Assembly: GCF_002743255.1 (NCBI RefSeq)
Contig: NZ_PDYY01000001.1
Coordinates: 248,001-312,000, forward strand
DNA: 64,000 nucleotides
Direction of reading: 5' to 3'
DNA from: Sporosarcina sp. P2
GTDB lineage: Bacteria; Bacillota; Bacilli; Bacillales_A; Planococcaceae
Below the pieces are notes generated by a model. That model saw only the letters and a list, made by a program, of their open reading frames with translations, was not told where the DNA came from and ran no database searches. The translations under genes and the position numbers were made by a program. Within the stretch, counting starts at the first letter, position 1. Every line of letters starts with the position of its first letter. Below are positions 1 to 9,140 of this stretch, piece after piece.

Positions 1-250
1 ATGTACGTAGTTTATCATTGGCGATTTTTTGTATACTCGCTCGATTGAACACACGATAACCGGCTTGTTCCAATTCTAAGGCTAATTCAGGATCACGATC
101 GCGGAATAAAATGAAATCAAGCGGTTCAGCAGGTGAATCCGTTATCAACTCCACGTTCATATCTAATACCTTCGCTTCTTTTAATAGATCGTCGATAAAC
201 GCATGATTCCGCTTCGCTTCCTCCTCATTATAGTAGATGGCACCTTTCAT
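1..250 (-). CDS. ATP-grasp (RimK-like) ligase, partial, N-terminal part
   Basis: The reading frame opens at an ATG (248-250, minus strand) and runs off the window start, so only about 83 N-terminal residues are visible, beginning MKGAIYYNEEEAKRNHAF. The acidic 'DFILFRDRDPEL' stretch matches the pre-ATP-grasp domain layout of its upstream neighbour, which has 'DFVVFLDKDTLL' at the same place. The ATG overlaps the neighbour's TGA stop (ATGA), so the two are probably translationally coupled paralogues. By analogy with the neighbour it is probably an ATP-dependent carboxylate-amine ligase, but the catalytic part lies outside the window and the substrate is unknown. Confidence 0.65.
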   Translation of the reverse strand, partial: MKGAIYYNEEEAKRNHAFIDDLLKEAKVLDMNVELITDSPAEPLDFILFRDRDPELALELEQAGYRVFNRASIQKIANDKLRT

Positions 251-1113
251 TTAATCTTCTCCAATATATACGCAATCATTGCATCAGCGACGTTGATACC
301 GGTGACGTTCAACAGGTTGCGGATATGTGCCGCGCCGTTCACTTCACAAACCAGGGGTTGTTCATCGGCACCGAATAACAAATCTACTCCTGCGAATTCT
401 GCACCAACTGCTTTTGCAGCTTCCATAGCCAATGTTTCCTGAGCGGACGTCAATTTTACAACTTCAGCTACGCCGCCGTTCGTAATATTTGCGCGGAAAT
501 CCGTCTCTGAATGGCGATACATGGCCGCAATGATTTGATCGCCCACTATATTGACGCGTAAGTCCCGCCCTCTACTTGTCTCGATGAACTCTTGAAAGAC
601 ATAATCGACACCACGCAACTCATCGACTTTTTCATAGAAAGCTTCTTTCGTTTCGATCAAATACACTTTCATACCAAATGAGCCATGACCTTCTTTAATG
701 ATCATGGGCAAGCTGAGCGTTTCAAGGACGTTCTCGTAATAGCCACTATCTGCAATCGAAAAGTTTGGATAGACCTTCGGTGCGATGATCGTTTTCGGCA
801 TCGCGACACCGTGCTTCGCGAGTTCAAGATACTGCTTGGCTTTATTATCACATGTCTCAATAACTTCAGGATCATTGAAGACGGGGATTCCTGCATTTTT
901 TAAATACTGTCCAAGCAATGTATCTTTATCGAGGAAGACGACGAAATCAGGGGCATCTTTTATCTGATTTTGCACATCCATCTGCACCTCATAATTTTTT
1001 AAGAGTGTCGCCTGTACCCCAACATTTTCTGCCGCTTCTTGTACAAGCCGCGCTTGATCGGCAAATTTATCACTCGTTAAACTACCATTATAAATAACCC
1101 AACAACTTTTCAA
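247..1113 (-). CDS. RimK-family ATP-grasp ligase
   Basis: About 288 residues with the ATP-grasp plan. A pre-ATP-grasp region comes first, then the nucleotide-binding loop PMIIKEGHGSFGMKVYLI around residues 135-150, then FQEFIETSRGRDLRV, and the metal-binding E-x-N in CEVNGAAHIRNL near the C-terminus. This fits RimK/LysX-type enzymes that ligate an amino acid to a carboxylate through an acyl phosphate; the actual substrate cannot be read from sequence. I prefer the TTG at 1111-1113, giving MKSCWVIYNG and aligning with the MKGAIYYN start of the next gene, with an AAGGTGG site upstream. A GTG four codons earlier (1125) is the alternative. It is transcribed divergently from folC and overlaps the following ligase gene by 4 bp. 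Confidence 0.75.
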   Translation of the reverse strand: MKSCWVIYNGSLTSDKFADQARLVQEAAENVGVQATLLKNYEVQMDVQNQIKDAPDFVVFLDKDTLLGQYLKNAGIPVFNDPEVIETCDNKAKQYLELAKHGVAMPKTIIAPKVYPNFSIADSGYYENVLETLSLPMIIKEGHGSFGMKVYLIETKEAFYEKVDELRGVDYVFQEFIETSRGRDLRVNIVGDQIIAAMYRHSETDFRANITNGGVAEVVKLTSAQETLAMEAAKAVGAEFAGVDLLFGADEQPLVCEVNGAAHIRNLLNVTGINVADAMIAYILEKIK

Positions 1114-1125
1114 TCCCCACGCCAC

Positions 1126-1136
1126 CTTTGCTATAC
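1126..1136 (+). promoter_or_regulatory. Extended -10 promoter for folC
   Basis: The sequence TTTGCTATACT carries an extended -10 (TGCTATACT) about 37 bp before the folC TTG start. No good -35 box is visible. The same short motif recurs before pilM and spo0B. Confidence 0.45.
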
Positions 1137-1172
1137 TGTATATAACTTAATTTTAGCACAGGAGGAATTTCT

Positions 1173-2384
1173 TTGATTCCAAAACTTGATGAATATAAAA
1201 AACAATTTGACATAATGAGTGACGACGAGATTAAACCTGGATTAGATGCAATAGAAAAGGCATTGGCGAGTGTATTGAACCCCGAGAAAGACTTGCGGAT
1301 TATTCATGTGGCGGGTACGAACGGGAAAGGTTCGACGATTGCAGTAATGGAAGCGGTGTTACAAGCGCATGGATTTGAGACCGGTGTGTTTTCTTCACCG
1401 GCCATATTGGATATATATGATCAGATTCGGATCAATGGAAAGCCGATTGCGCAAGAGGAATTGGAATATGTGTTTGAGGAGATGGAAGCAGCAGGATTGA
1501 GCGGTTTGCTGACGGACTTTGAATTGCTGACGGTGGCAGCGTTTTTAGCGTTCCGTAATGCAGGACCGGACTACGTCTTGCTTGAGACGGGGATGGGTGG
1601 TAGATACGACTGCACGAATGTGGTGACGCCTTTAGTGTCCGTCATCACGTCGATTGCGCTGGATCATACGGGGTTTCTAGGGGATTCAGTTGAAAAGATT
1701 GCCGCGCATAAAGCTGGCATTATTAAGCCGTATATTCCAGTCGTTGTAGGGGAATTTCCAAAAGAAGCGAAAGAGATTGTCTTGGCAGAGGCGAAGTCGA
1801 ATAAAAGTTTAGTACGTGCGTATGACGAAGAATTCACAATGAAGCAAGGAACTATGGAGACCTTCTGCGGTATGTATACATTTGAAATTCCGGTGCGTAA
1901 TATGAAAGGGCCACATCAAGCAATTAATCTTGCCGTTGCTCTAGAAGCATTATCATTGGCGGGGGTACCTTTAAAACAAGATCATGTGGCTAAAGCTGTA
2001 GAAAATGTAGCTTTGCCGTTTAGATTCCAAAAGCTTGCAGAACACGTTTATGTGGATGGAGCTCATAATCCTGCTGCTGCGCGTATGTTGGTACGTACTA
2101 TTTCCGAGCAATTTCCAGGAAAGAAAGTGGATTGGATTGTAGGAATGTTGAATACGAAAGATTATAAAGCAACGTTGGAGATTTTAGCACCACTTGCGAA
2201 TAGTTTTACGTTTGTGGATTTTTCGCATGCACAAGCTGCAAAAGCGAAGGATTTACAAGCGGTTTGCCCTATAGAGACGAGTCGTGTGATTTCGTTTGAA
2301 GAAGTCGATGTAACAAGTTCGAAAAAAAACATAAAGGTAGTTGTTGGCTCTCTTTACTTATTAAGTAGTTTAATGAGACAATAG
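1173..2384 (+). CDS. folC: Folylpolyglutamate synthase / dihydrofolate synthase
   Basis: 403 residues of the Mur ligase-like FolC family. It adds glutamate residues to (dihydro)folates with ATP, retaining folate in the cell. The P-loop VAGTNGKGST is near residue 45, a second ATP-site segment ETGMGGRYDCTN follows near residue 140, and YVDGAHNPAAAR lies in the C-terminal domain. Length is slightly below the usual 420-430. The start is TTG at 1173 with a clear GGAGGA site 7 bp upstream. In B. subtilis folC directly precedes the prepilin peptidase comC; here a whole pilus cluster lies between them. Confidence 0.95.
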   Translation: MIPKLDEYKKQFDIMSDDEIKPGLDAIEKALASVLNPEKDLRIIHVAGTNGKGSTIAVMEAVLQAHGFETGVFSSPAILDIYDQIRINGKPIAQEELEYVFEEMEAAGLSGLLTDFELLTVAAFLAFRNAGPDYVLLETGMGGRYDCTNVVTPLVSVITSIALDHTGFLGDSVEKIAAHKAGIIKPYIPVVVGEFPKEAKEIVLAEAKSNKSLVRAYDEEFTMKQGTMETFCGMYTFEIPVRNMKGPHQAINLAVALEALSLAGVPLKQDHVAKAVENVALPFRFQKLAEHVYVDGAHNPAAARMLVRTISEQFPGKKVDWIVGMLNTKDYKATLEILAPLANSFTFVDFSHAQAAKAKDLQAVCPIETSRVISFEEVDVTSSKKNIKVVVGSLYLLSSLMRQ

Positions 2385-2473
2385 GCTTAATAAAGTTAGT
2401 TTTATAGACCATTACGTTTAGGAAAGGGTATTTAGTTTTAGTAGGAGAATATAAACGGGAGGAATGTCATGTC

Positions 2474-2914
2474 ATGAATACTACGAAAGAAAAAGGATTT
2501 ACACTAGTCGAAATTCTAGCGGCTTTGACAATTTTGGGTATTGTATTCGTTAGTTTCATGACGATTTTTTCTCAAATGAATGTATTTAATACTCGGACAG
2601 AATCTAAACTTGAAACGATCCATTTGGCTAAAAAAGAATTGATTTTTTGGAAAGAGAATCCGATGCCGTTAGAGAATAATGAAGGGGTTTCAGTTCTAAA
2701 GAAAGATACTGAATCGTCATCTGATTTTATTTTTTATACATATACACGTCAAGATGAACCTAAATACGAATACCGTGTGAAATACCGTGTACCATCAGAC
2801 TTGAAATCTTTCACAGAAACTTCTGTTACACTCCATAGATTGCAAATTTCTATTTATGAGAATAGCAAGGAAATTAGTGAGACGTTTGGTTATGTGGAGG
2901 ATGGGGCTCTATGA
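2474..2914 (+). CDS. Type IV prepilin-like protein (PulJ/PilV type)
   Basis: 146 residues starting with a short basic leader and the class III signal KGFTLVEILAALTILGIV: prepilin peptidase would cut after the Gly, and Glu+5 is present. A hydrophobic N-terminal helix is followed by a small soluble domain. It is probably a minor (pseudo)pilin priming or stabilising the pilus. The GGGAGG site lies about 11 bp before the ATG. The stop overlaps the next prepilin gene as ATGA, suggesting coupled translation. First gene of the type IV pilus locus. No promoter was recognised in the 89-bp gap after folC. Confidence 0.8.
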   Translation: MNTTKEKGFTLVEILAALTILGIVFVSFMTIFSQMNVFNTRTESKLETIHLAKKELIFWKENPMPLENNEGVSVLKKDTESSSDFIFYTYTRQDEPKYEYRVKYRVPSDLKSFTETSVTLHRLQISIYENSKEISETFGYVEDGAL

Positions 2915-3390
2915 ATGTAAAGTGGACAATAAGAAAGAATCAGCAAGGAATGTCTGTTGTTGAACTATTAGCAACGCTACTACTTGTTTCCTTGGTATCT
3001 GTAATTATCTGGACAACATTCTCAATAAGTACTCGAATGAATACATCGGAGACGGCAAAATTACGCTTACAGCAAGAGATAAATTATATTGCGACAGAAG
3101 CACAACGTTTACATCGTAAGTGTTCAAGTTATGAATTTGTTGTGAAGCCTCAAAGAGTGAGCGTTCGAAATTGCCGAACGTCATCTCAAACTATAGAAGA
3201 TTATATTCTTAGTACGAACTTTCTGTATTATACAGATCAAAAAAATCCAGAAGCTACTGAAGAAAGATTCTATGTAAACGCAAAGAGAGGGAATTTAGAA
3301 ATATCAAAGTTTTGGGTTGTAAATCCAAAAAACGATAAATTGAAAGTATCCATCCCATTGGAATTATCCAGATATAAGGAAGCCCCTTGA
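2911..3390 (+). CDS. Type IV prepilin-like protein (minor pilin)
   Basis: 159 residues. The N-terminus MNVKWTIRKNQQGMSVVELL contains a prepilin cleavage motif (Gly, then MSVVE with Glu+5) followed by a membrane helix LATLLLVSLVSVIIW. The rest is a soluble domain with two Cys (CSSYEF and NCRTSS) that could form a disulfide. Likely a minor pilin or pseudopilin. It overlaps both neighbours (ATGA upstream, TTGA downstream), so the three genes look like one translational unit. Confidence 0.78.
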   Translation: MNVKWTIRKNQQGMSVVELLATLLLVSLVSVIIWTTFSISTRMNTSETAKLRLQQEINYIATEAQRLHRKCSSYEFVVKPQRVSVRNCRTSSQTIEDYILSTNFLYYTDQKNPEATEERFYVNAKRGNLEISKFWVVNPKNDKLKVSIPLELSRYKEAP

Positions 3391-4904
3391 GGAAAGGAAG
3401 CGGTCGTGTGCAATTACCTAAAAATGAAAAAGGCTATGCATTAGTGCTTGTCTTGCTTGTCATCATATTTATCATGATTGGTAGTGCTGTTTTCATGAGG
3501 GGATCGATTAGCAATGCTAAACAGCAACGTATTGTAGATGACAACAATCTGGCATATACTGCTGCTGAAATGGGTGTAGATTATTATAAATGGCTGTATA
3601 TAAATAAATTTAAAGCAGAAAGACGTAAAATTTGGAACAATACGAAGTTGGACTATGAGAGCGATAAGATCATGATAAATAACAAAAGTATAACACCTGA
3701 AAAAAAACAAGAAGAGCTTAAGCAAGCGGCAAAAAACCGGCAAAATCAAATGGTTGATCAACTTCTCAACCTTCACTTCACTAATCTTGAAAAAACGAAG
3801 CCAGATACAACAGATTCTTTACAATATAGTATTTTAGGACCTGTAAACTATACTAGAGTAAAAGACTCCGCGGATAGGTATATAGGTTTACTAGTCAAAG
3901 GCAAAGTTCTGGGGGAATATGGAAAAGGAAGCAAGCGAGCGAAAAGTTTGGATTTTGAGCTGCTGTTTGATTTTCCGTTGCTAGTTGAGGATAGTATTTC
4001 CAACCCGCCAAACAATGGAGGGAATTCTTTGACGATTCCCGTTGTGGACATTCAAAGTTTAATTGAAAGCAATAAGCAAACTACACCATGTACTATTAAT
4101 CCTAACAATGAAAAATGCTTGGGACAGAAATCTACTGATACTCATTTTACCGCAATAAATTCCATTGTGTATTTTCCATTCGGTTATACAAAAGGAAATG
4201 GTAATATCGGAATAGATTTTAAGAATACGCAAATATATTCAAAAGGAAACATTGAGCTACCTAATATGAATACTATGAATAACATAACCATGTATGCTGA
4301 GGGAAATATTGAACTGAAAAACTTAAATGGAGCTAATCAAGCAAATCTATATACAACCGGAAGTATTGAATTTAAGAATGCTAGCTCGGGTTATTCGAAT
4401 TCTATACTTTATGCAAAAGGAGCTATGGACGGGAAAAATACCGAATTCAAAAACATGAAAATAGTTGTCGACGGTAACTACACTGGAGAAAAATTTGCGC
4501 TAACTAGCAAGTCAGTTATGGTAGTCGGTAAAGAACTTACAATGAAGAAAGCAGGTTCTATATACAATTCCAACTTAGTTGTTAAGGGGAATTTAGTTGT
4601 AGAGAAGTCGCTTGTTATTAAAAACAATTCCAAAGTTTGCGTTGGTGGAAATATTGATTTTAATAAGATAGATCTGAAAACAATGGATTCAAATAGTAAA
4701 ATTTATTTTGTGGAGGAAAAAGCCAACCCCCAAAATATTATGGGTAAATATACAAACTTAATTCCGGTGAAAGAATCTGTATTTAAAACTAATCCACAAG
4801 CGTTATATGATAACTGTGTTGGCGGTGGAAGTGGAAGCGACAGTTCGGGAATTACAGATAACCCTAATTGGGAGCCTCCTGAAATCGATGTTACATATAA
4901 TTAA
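3387..4904 (+). CDS. PilX-like pilus assembly protein with beta-repeat C-terminal region
   Basis: 505 residues. After a basic leader comes NEKGYALVLVLLVIIFIMIG, a PilX-type N-terminal segment, then 'AYTAAEMGVDYYKW', typical of PilX N-terminal domains (ExGxxYY). Residues about 270-430 carry repeating units such as YSKGNIEL, YAEGNIEL, YTTGSIEF and YAKGAMDG, which look like a beta-solenoid, possibly a pilus-tip adhesin or scaffold. The start may be TTG 3387 (overlapping the previous stop) or GTG 3408, which has a better-spaced AGGAAAGGAAG site. Function is inferred from context; sequence outside the N-terminus is not family-specific. Confidence 0.7.
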   Translation: MRKGSGRVQLPKNEKGYALVLVLLVIIFIMIGSAVFMRGSISNAKQQRIVDDNNLAYTAAEMGVDYYKWLYINKFKAERRKIWNNTKLDYESDKIMINNKSITPEKKQEELKQAAKNRQNQMVDQLLNLHFTNLEKTKPDTTDSLQYSILGPVNYTRVKDSADRYIGLLVKGKVLGEYGKGSKRAKSLDFELLFDFPLLVEDSISNPPNNGGNSLTIPVVDIQSLIESNKQTTPCTINPNNEKCLGQKSTDTHFTAINSIVYFPFGYTKGNGNIGIDFKNTQIYSKGNIELPNMNTMNNITMYAEGNIELKNLNGANQANLYTTGSIEFKNASSGYSNSILYAKGAMDGKNTEFKNMKIVVDGNYTGEKFALTSKSVMVVGKELTMKKAGSIYNSNLVVKGNLVVEKSLVIKNNSKVCVGGNIDFNKIDLKTMDSNSKIYFVEEKANPQNIMGKYTNLIPVKESVFKTNPQALYDNCVGGGSGSDSSGITDNPNWEPPEIDVTYN

Positions 4905-4924
4905 TCAAAGTCAGGAGATTTACT

Positions 4925-6406
4925 ATGAAACTAAAACAATACAAAATTAGCCTCGTCTTAGGTGCTCTATTACTAGTCATCTCCGCCATTTTCGCCCAAC
5001 AAGCTTATGCAGGGGACGGCTTCTTCTCAAACTTTAAAAAGTTTAGTAAACACACGTATGCGGGGCCGTTTGACATATCAAAGCATAATCGTAAAGAGGC
5101 GAAAGAAAAACTAGTAAATGATTTTTTAGAGCTTGAACAGAACGTGGCCATGCAGCTGATTGTGCAAGATCTTCGAGTAGACGTTCCGGCAGAGGTAGTA
5201 CATTTTGATCCAGACGCTACGCTAAACGAAGCGAAAAGTGGAGTGGATAATTCATTAATCGCAAATGTCTCTAGGGAAGGGCTTCGTACGGTAATGAAAC
5301 AAAATTTCCATTCGCTTTCATTCAGTGAAGATGACGTGGAGAAAATAGCCGCACAACTAGAAGTTCAGCTACAGAGCGGCATTATGCCACAACAAGTATA
5401 TATAGCGGATTTTATACCTGATTTATACGAGCAGAAACAAGTGATTGCTACTGCCGCATATGAAGTGGATGAGTTAGAAAAAGGTTTGCGTTTATTGATG
5501 GACGATTTGAATGGTTTAGAAATTCAGCCGAATTCTACCTTTTCATTCCGTGAATATTTGAGCGGTAAAGAGTCTGCTAGTGCGACAGATTTACAGATGA
5601 CTATTATGTCTTCTCTTCTGTATAAAGCAGCATTGCAGACGAATTGGGTTATAGATGAACGCAATATTTCATCTGAATTACCTGCGGGCGTTGAACCAGG
5701 ATTTGAAGCAGCGATCAATCGTAAGCTCGATTTAGATTTTCAGTTCACGAACCCCAATCAAACCGTCTTCACGATTCGTACGGCTTGGACAGGCGCTCAA
5801 TTGGAGCTGTCGATTGAAGGTCTACCGTTTGTGCATCGTTACGATACCGAAGTGGAGAAAATCACAAAGTATGATCCGAAAACGGTTATCCGTTATAGCG
5901 CCTTTGTAAATGCAGGGGCGATTGAAGTGGTGGATAAAGGCAAGAAAGGCATGGAGGTTGCGGTTAAACGGAATATTCTATTGAATGGTTCATTGCAAGA
6001 AATGGAAGATGTGTCAATAGATTTCTACGCACCGAAACCGATTATTGAACGACATAGTTTAAAAAAGGTAGTAGAGAAAGTTCCTGAGAGTGATGTGGAT
6101 AGTGCTTCTAGCAATACCGATGGAAACACATCAGGTAATGGCTCGACAGATAAACCGTCTACTTCATCTAACGGAAAAGGTTCGACTTCTTCAAATGGTG
6201 GCGGATCAGGTAGCGATGGAAGCCCAGGCTCGGGCAATACGGGTTCTTCTTCAAGTAATGGAACGGGTAGCGGCGGTTCGGGAGCAGTTAATGGAAGTGG
6301 TTCAAGTAACACAAATGTCCCGACTGGAAAAGATGATGTGAAATATGATTACGATAAAGGTGGCAATCTTATAAAAGTCGACAAGAATGGTGATCCAATC
6401 GATTGA
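4925..6406 (+). CDS. Secreted VanW-like protein of the pilus locus
   Basis: 493 residues with a signal peptide (LVLGALLLVISAIFAQQAYAG). The region around residues 190-300 resembles VanW domains: NSTFSFREYLSG matches the PGxxFSFN segment, and later parts match the STLYNAAL and LDFxFxN segments. The usual Gly-Gly-Gly-x-Cys-Gln motif is not present: SASATDLQMTIMSS stands in its place. Residues about 390-470 are a Ser/Gly/Asn-rich low-complexity linker. VanW domains have no firmly established activity; here the position between the minor pilins and pilB suggests a surface role in pilus anchoring or assembly (inference). Confidence 0.65.
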   Translation: MKLKQYKISLVLGALLLVISAIFAQQAYAGDGFFSNFKKFSKHTYAGPFDISKHNRKEAKEKLVNDFLELEQNVAMQLIVQDLRVDVPAEVVHFDPDATLNEAKSGVDNSLIANVSREGLRTVMKQNFHSLSFSEDDVEKIAAQLEVQLQSGIMPQQVYIADFIPDLYEQKQVIATAAYEVDELEKGLRLLMDDLNGLEIQPNSTFSFREYLSGKESASATDLQMTIMSSLLYKAALQTNWVIDERNISSELPAGVEPGFEAAINRKLDLDFQFTNPNQTVFTIRTAWTGAQLELSIEGLPFVHRYDTEVEKITKYDPKTVIRYSAFVNAGAIEVVDKGKKGMEVAVKRNILLNGSLQEMEDVSIDFYAPKPIIERHSLKKVVEKVPESDVDSASSNTDGNTSGNGSTDKPSTSSNGKGSTSSNGGGSGSDGSPGSGNTGSSSSNGTGSGGSGAVNGSGSSNTNVPTGKDDVKYDYDKGGNLIKVDKNGDPID

Positions 6407-6421
6407 TAGAGGGGGATTGAG

Positions 6422-8089
6422 ATGGCGACAACTAGAAAGCGTCTTGGAGATTTATTAATAGAATCCGGTTTGCTGACGGACGAGCAGTTAATGAGTACGT
6501 TGAAAGAAAAAACTCGCGATGAGCGACTAGGTGATGCGTTATTGCAACGCGGGTATATTACGGAGCAACAGTTGATTGAAGTGTTAGAGTTCCAGCTAGG
6601 AATTCCTCACGTCAACTTATTCCGTTATCCGTTTGATCCGAAGTTGTTTAATATTGTACCTAAAAGTTTGGCGCAGCAAAAAATGATTGTTCCGTTAAAA
6701 AAAGATGGAGATAAATTATTCGTCGCCATGGCGGACCCGATGGATTACAATACAATTGAAGATTTACGGTTGTCTACTGGTTTCCATATTGATACTGCAA
6801 TTGCGTCAAAAGACGATATTACACGAACAATCACTAGATATTATGATGATGAATTATTTGATGACTTGCTGTTTGAAGAACCCGAAACATCTGCTAGTCA
6901 GGCAGAGCAACAGGATGACATCGTTGATAATGATTCTCCTGTTGTACGTCTAGTGAACCAGATTATTTCTAGTGCAGTTTCTATGAAGTCGAGTGATATA
7001 CATATTGATCCTCAAGAACACCAAGTCATCATCCGCTTCAGAATTGATGGAAAACTGCAGACTGAACGGGTCATACCGAAGCATATGCAGGCTATGCTTC
7101 TAGCCCGAATCAAAATCATGGGGAATTTGAACATTACTGAATCACGCATGCCACAGGATGGGCGCATCAAAGTAATGATTGATTTCCGTCCAATCGACCT
7201 ACGGTTATCAACTTTACCGACAGTTTTTGGTGAAAAAGTCGTTATGCGTATTTTGGACTTGAGTAGCTCATTGAATGATATGACAAAGCTTGGTTTTGGT
7301 CCAACGAATCTGGAACGTTTTCTTGGAGAAATTGAGAAGCCGAACGGTATTGTGTTGATCTCTGGACCTACTGGTTCGGGTAAATCATCTACATTATACG
7401 CGGCGTTGAATCGGTTAAATAGCGAAGAGGTAAATATTATTACGATTGAAGATCCGGTAGAGTATCAATTGGAAGGAATTAATCAGATTCAAGTGAATAC
7501 GAATGTGGGATTAACGTTTGCGAAAGGGTTACGTTCTATATTGCGTCAAGATCCTGATGTGGTCATGGTAGGAGAAATTCGGGATAAAGAGACGGTAGAA
7601 ATTGCGATACGAGCTTCTTTGACAGGACATTTGGTTTTGAGCACAATCCACACGAATGACTCGGTTGCATCTATATCACGGCTACTTGATATGGGTGTAG
7701 AGCCATTCCTTTTGACTGCCTCCCTTAATGCAATTGTAGCTCAACGATTGATCCGACGTGTATGCCGGGACTGCGGCACTACACAGCTAGCTACTGATCG
7801 TGAAAAAGAAATTTTCGCTAGACGTAGGAAAACGATTGAAACGATTCATCGCGGTGCGGGTTGTTCTGCATGTAATATGACAGGATATCGCGGAAGGATT
7901 GCGATTCATGAAGTATTGATCATCAATGCTGAAATGCGTAATGCGATCAACAATAGCGCATCGCCTACTGTATTCCGTGAAATCGCAGAGAAGAGTGCAA
8001 CGATTTTCCTGATAGATGATGGTTTGGAAAAAGTGAAACAAGGCATTACCACTACTGAAGAAGTGTTGAGAGTGGCCTTGATAGATTAG
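6422..8089 (+). CDS. pilB: Type IV pilus extension ATPase PilB
   Basis: 555 residues, GspE/PilB family, a cytoplasmic hexameric ATPase that powers pilin polymerisation. An N-terminal MshEN-type domain (KRLGDLLIESGLLTDEQL and a repeat) is followed by the ATPase core. Walker A is GPTGSGKSST near residue 315, Walker B is DPDVVMVGEIRD near residue 380, with the His box STIHTNDS after it. A zinc-binding pair CRDCG...CSACN is near residues 446-484. The full length is intact. It lies 15 bp after the VanW-like gene and is followed immediately by pilT. Confidence 0.95.
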   Translation: MATTRKRLGDLLIESGLLTDEQLMSTLKEKTRDERLGDALLQRGYITEQQLIEVLEFQLGIPHVNLFRYPFDPKLFNIVPKSLAQQKMIVPLKKDGDKLFVAMADPMDYNTIEDLRLSTGFHIDTAIASKDDITRTITRYYDDELFDDLLFEEPETSASQAEQQDDIVDNDSPVVRLVNQIISSAVSMKSSDIHIDPQEHQVIIRFRIDGKLQTERVIPKHMQAMLLARIKIMGNLNITESRMPQDGRIKVMIDFRPIDLRLSTLPTVFGEKVVMRILDLSSSLNDMTKLGFGPTNLERFLGEIEKPNGIVLISGPTGSGKSSTLYAALNRLNSEEVNIITIEDPVEYQLEGINQIQVNTNVGLTFAKGLRSILRQDPDVVMVGEIRDKETVEIAIRASLTGHLVLSTIHTNDSVASISRLLDMGVEPFLLTASLNAIVAQRLIRRVCRDCGTTQLATDREKEIFARRRKTIETIHRGAGCSACNMTGYRGRIAIHEVLIINAEMRNAINNSASPTVFREIAEKSATIFLIDDGLEKVKQGITTTEEVLRVALID

Positions 8090-8100
8090 GAGTGTTTGCG

Positions 8101-9138
8101 GTGACCGAAAGAATAGATCAATTATTAACTGAAGCCTTTACTATCAAAGCGTCTGATATTCATTTGACTGTTGGCGTGCCCCCAGTTTTCCGAGTACATG
8201 GTGATTTGAAACGATTTGGTGAAATCGTTATGACCGAGGAAGACACAAAAGAAATTGCTTATCAAACGATTCCAGAAAAGATGATTCCTGCATTTAAAGA
8301 AGCTGGACAGATTGACTATTCTTATGAAATCGCTGGCGTTTCTCGTTTCCGTGTCAACGCATTCCAACAACGCGGTGCGATATCATTAGCATTTCGGACG
8401 ATTCCTACAAAGATACCTACGATCGATGAGTTGAATATGCCGGGAACGTTGAAGAGCTTATCTGACACTGCACAAGGACTAATTTTAGTTACAGGGCCAA
8501 CTGGTTCGGGTAAGTCCACAACACTTGCGGCAATGATTCGTTATATGAATGAAACGATGCGAAAGCATATTATTACGTTAGAAGATCCAATTGAGTATAT
8601 GCATGAGCATGGTTCTTCTATTATCGATCAACGGGAAGTCGGTTTTGATACACTGTCGTTTGCGGACGGCTTACGTGCTGCTTTGCGTCAAGATCCGGAT
8701 GTCATATTAGTAGGTGAGATGCGTGACCTGGAGACGATCTCTACGGCTATCACTGCTGCGGAAACCGGTCATTTAGTTCTTGCGACGTTACACACATGGA
8801 GTGCCGCTTCGACAATTGATAGAATTATAGACGTATTTCCTCATGGGCAACAGGCACAAATTCGCGTGCAGTTGGCAGGTGTTTTAAAGGCAGTCGTTTC
8901 CCAGCGATTATTCCAGACGATGGATAAGCAAGGAAGACGTGCGGCGACAGAGATTATGATTAATAATCCCGCTGTATCAAACTTGATACGGTCTGAGAAA
9001 ATTCACCAGATTCCGAACGTCATTCAGACAAGCCGTGCACTTGGAATGCATATGATGGACCACTCCGTAAAGAATTTGATGGATCAGAGAATCATTTCGT
9101 ATGAAGCGGCATTGCCGTTTATGCAAGGGGATGATTAA
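8101..9138 (+). CDS. pilT: Type IV pilus retraction ATPase PilT
   Basis: 345 residues. The PilT hallmark features are ASDIHLTVG at the N-terminus, Walker A GPTGSGKSTT near residue 130, Walker B DPDVILVGEMRD near 200, and the downstream AAETGHLVLATLHT. It drives pilus disassembly and therefore twitching motility or DNA uptake by retraction. I chose GTG 8101 (MTERIDQ) because the TAGGAG site is 9 bp upstream; GTG 8092 would leave no spacing. Its presence separates this locus from B. subtilis ComG, which has no PilT. Confidence 0.95.
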   Translation: MTERIDQLLTEAFTIKASDIHLTVGVPPVFRVHGDLKRFGEIVMTEEDTKEIAYQTIPEKMIPAFKEAGQIDYSYEIAGVSRFRVNAFQQRGAISLAFRTIPTKIPTIDELNMPGTLKSLSDTAQGLILVTGPTGSGKSTTLAAMIRYMNETMRKHIITLEDPIEYMHEHGSSIIDQREVGFDTLSFADGLRAALRQDPDVILVGEMRDLETISTAITAAETGHLVLATLHTWSAASTIDRIIDVFPHGQQAQIRVQLAGVLKAVVSQRLFQTMDKQGRRAATEIMINNPAVSNLIRSEKIHQIPNVIQTSRALGMHMMDHSVKNLMDQRIISYEAALPFMQGDD

Positions 9139-9140
9139 GA

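Noticed and set aside
6025..6312. 95-codon minus-strand frame rich in Pro/Glu/Leu
   Set aside because: Shadow of the Ser/Gly-rich linker of the VanW-like protein.
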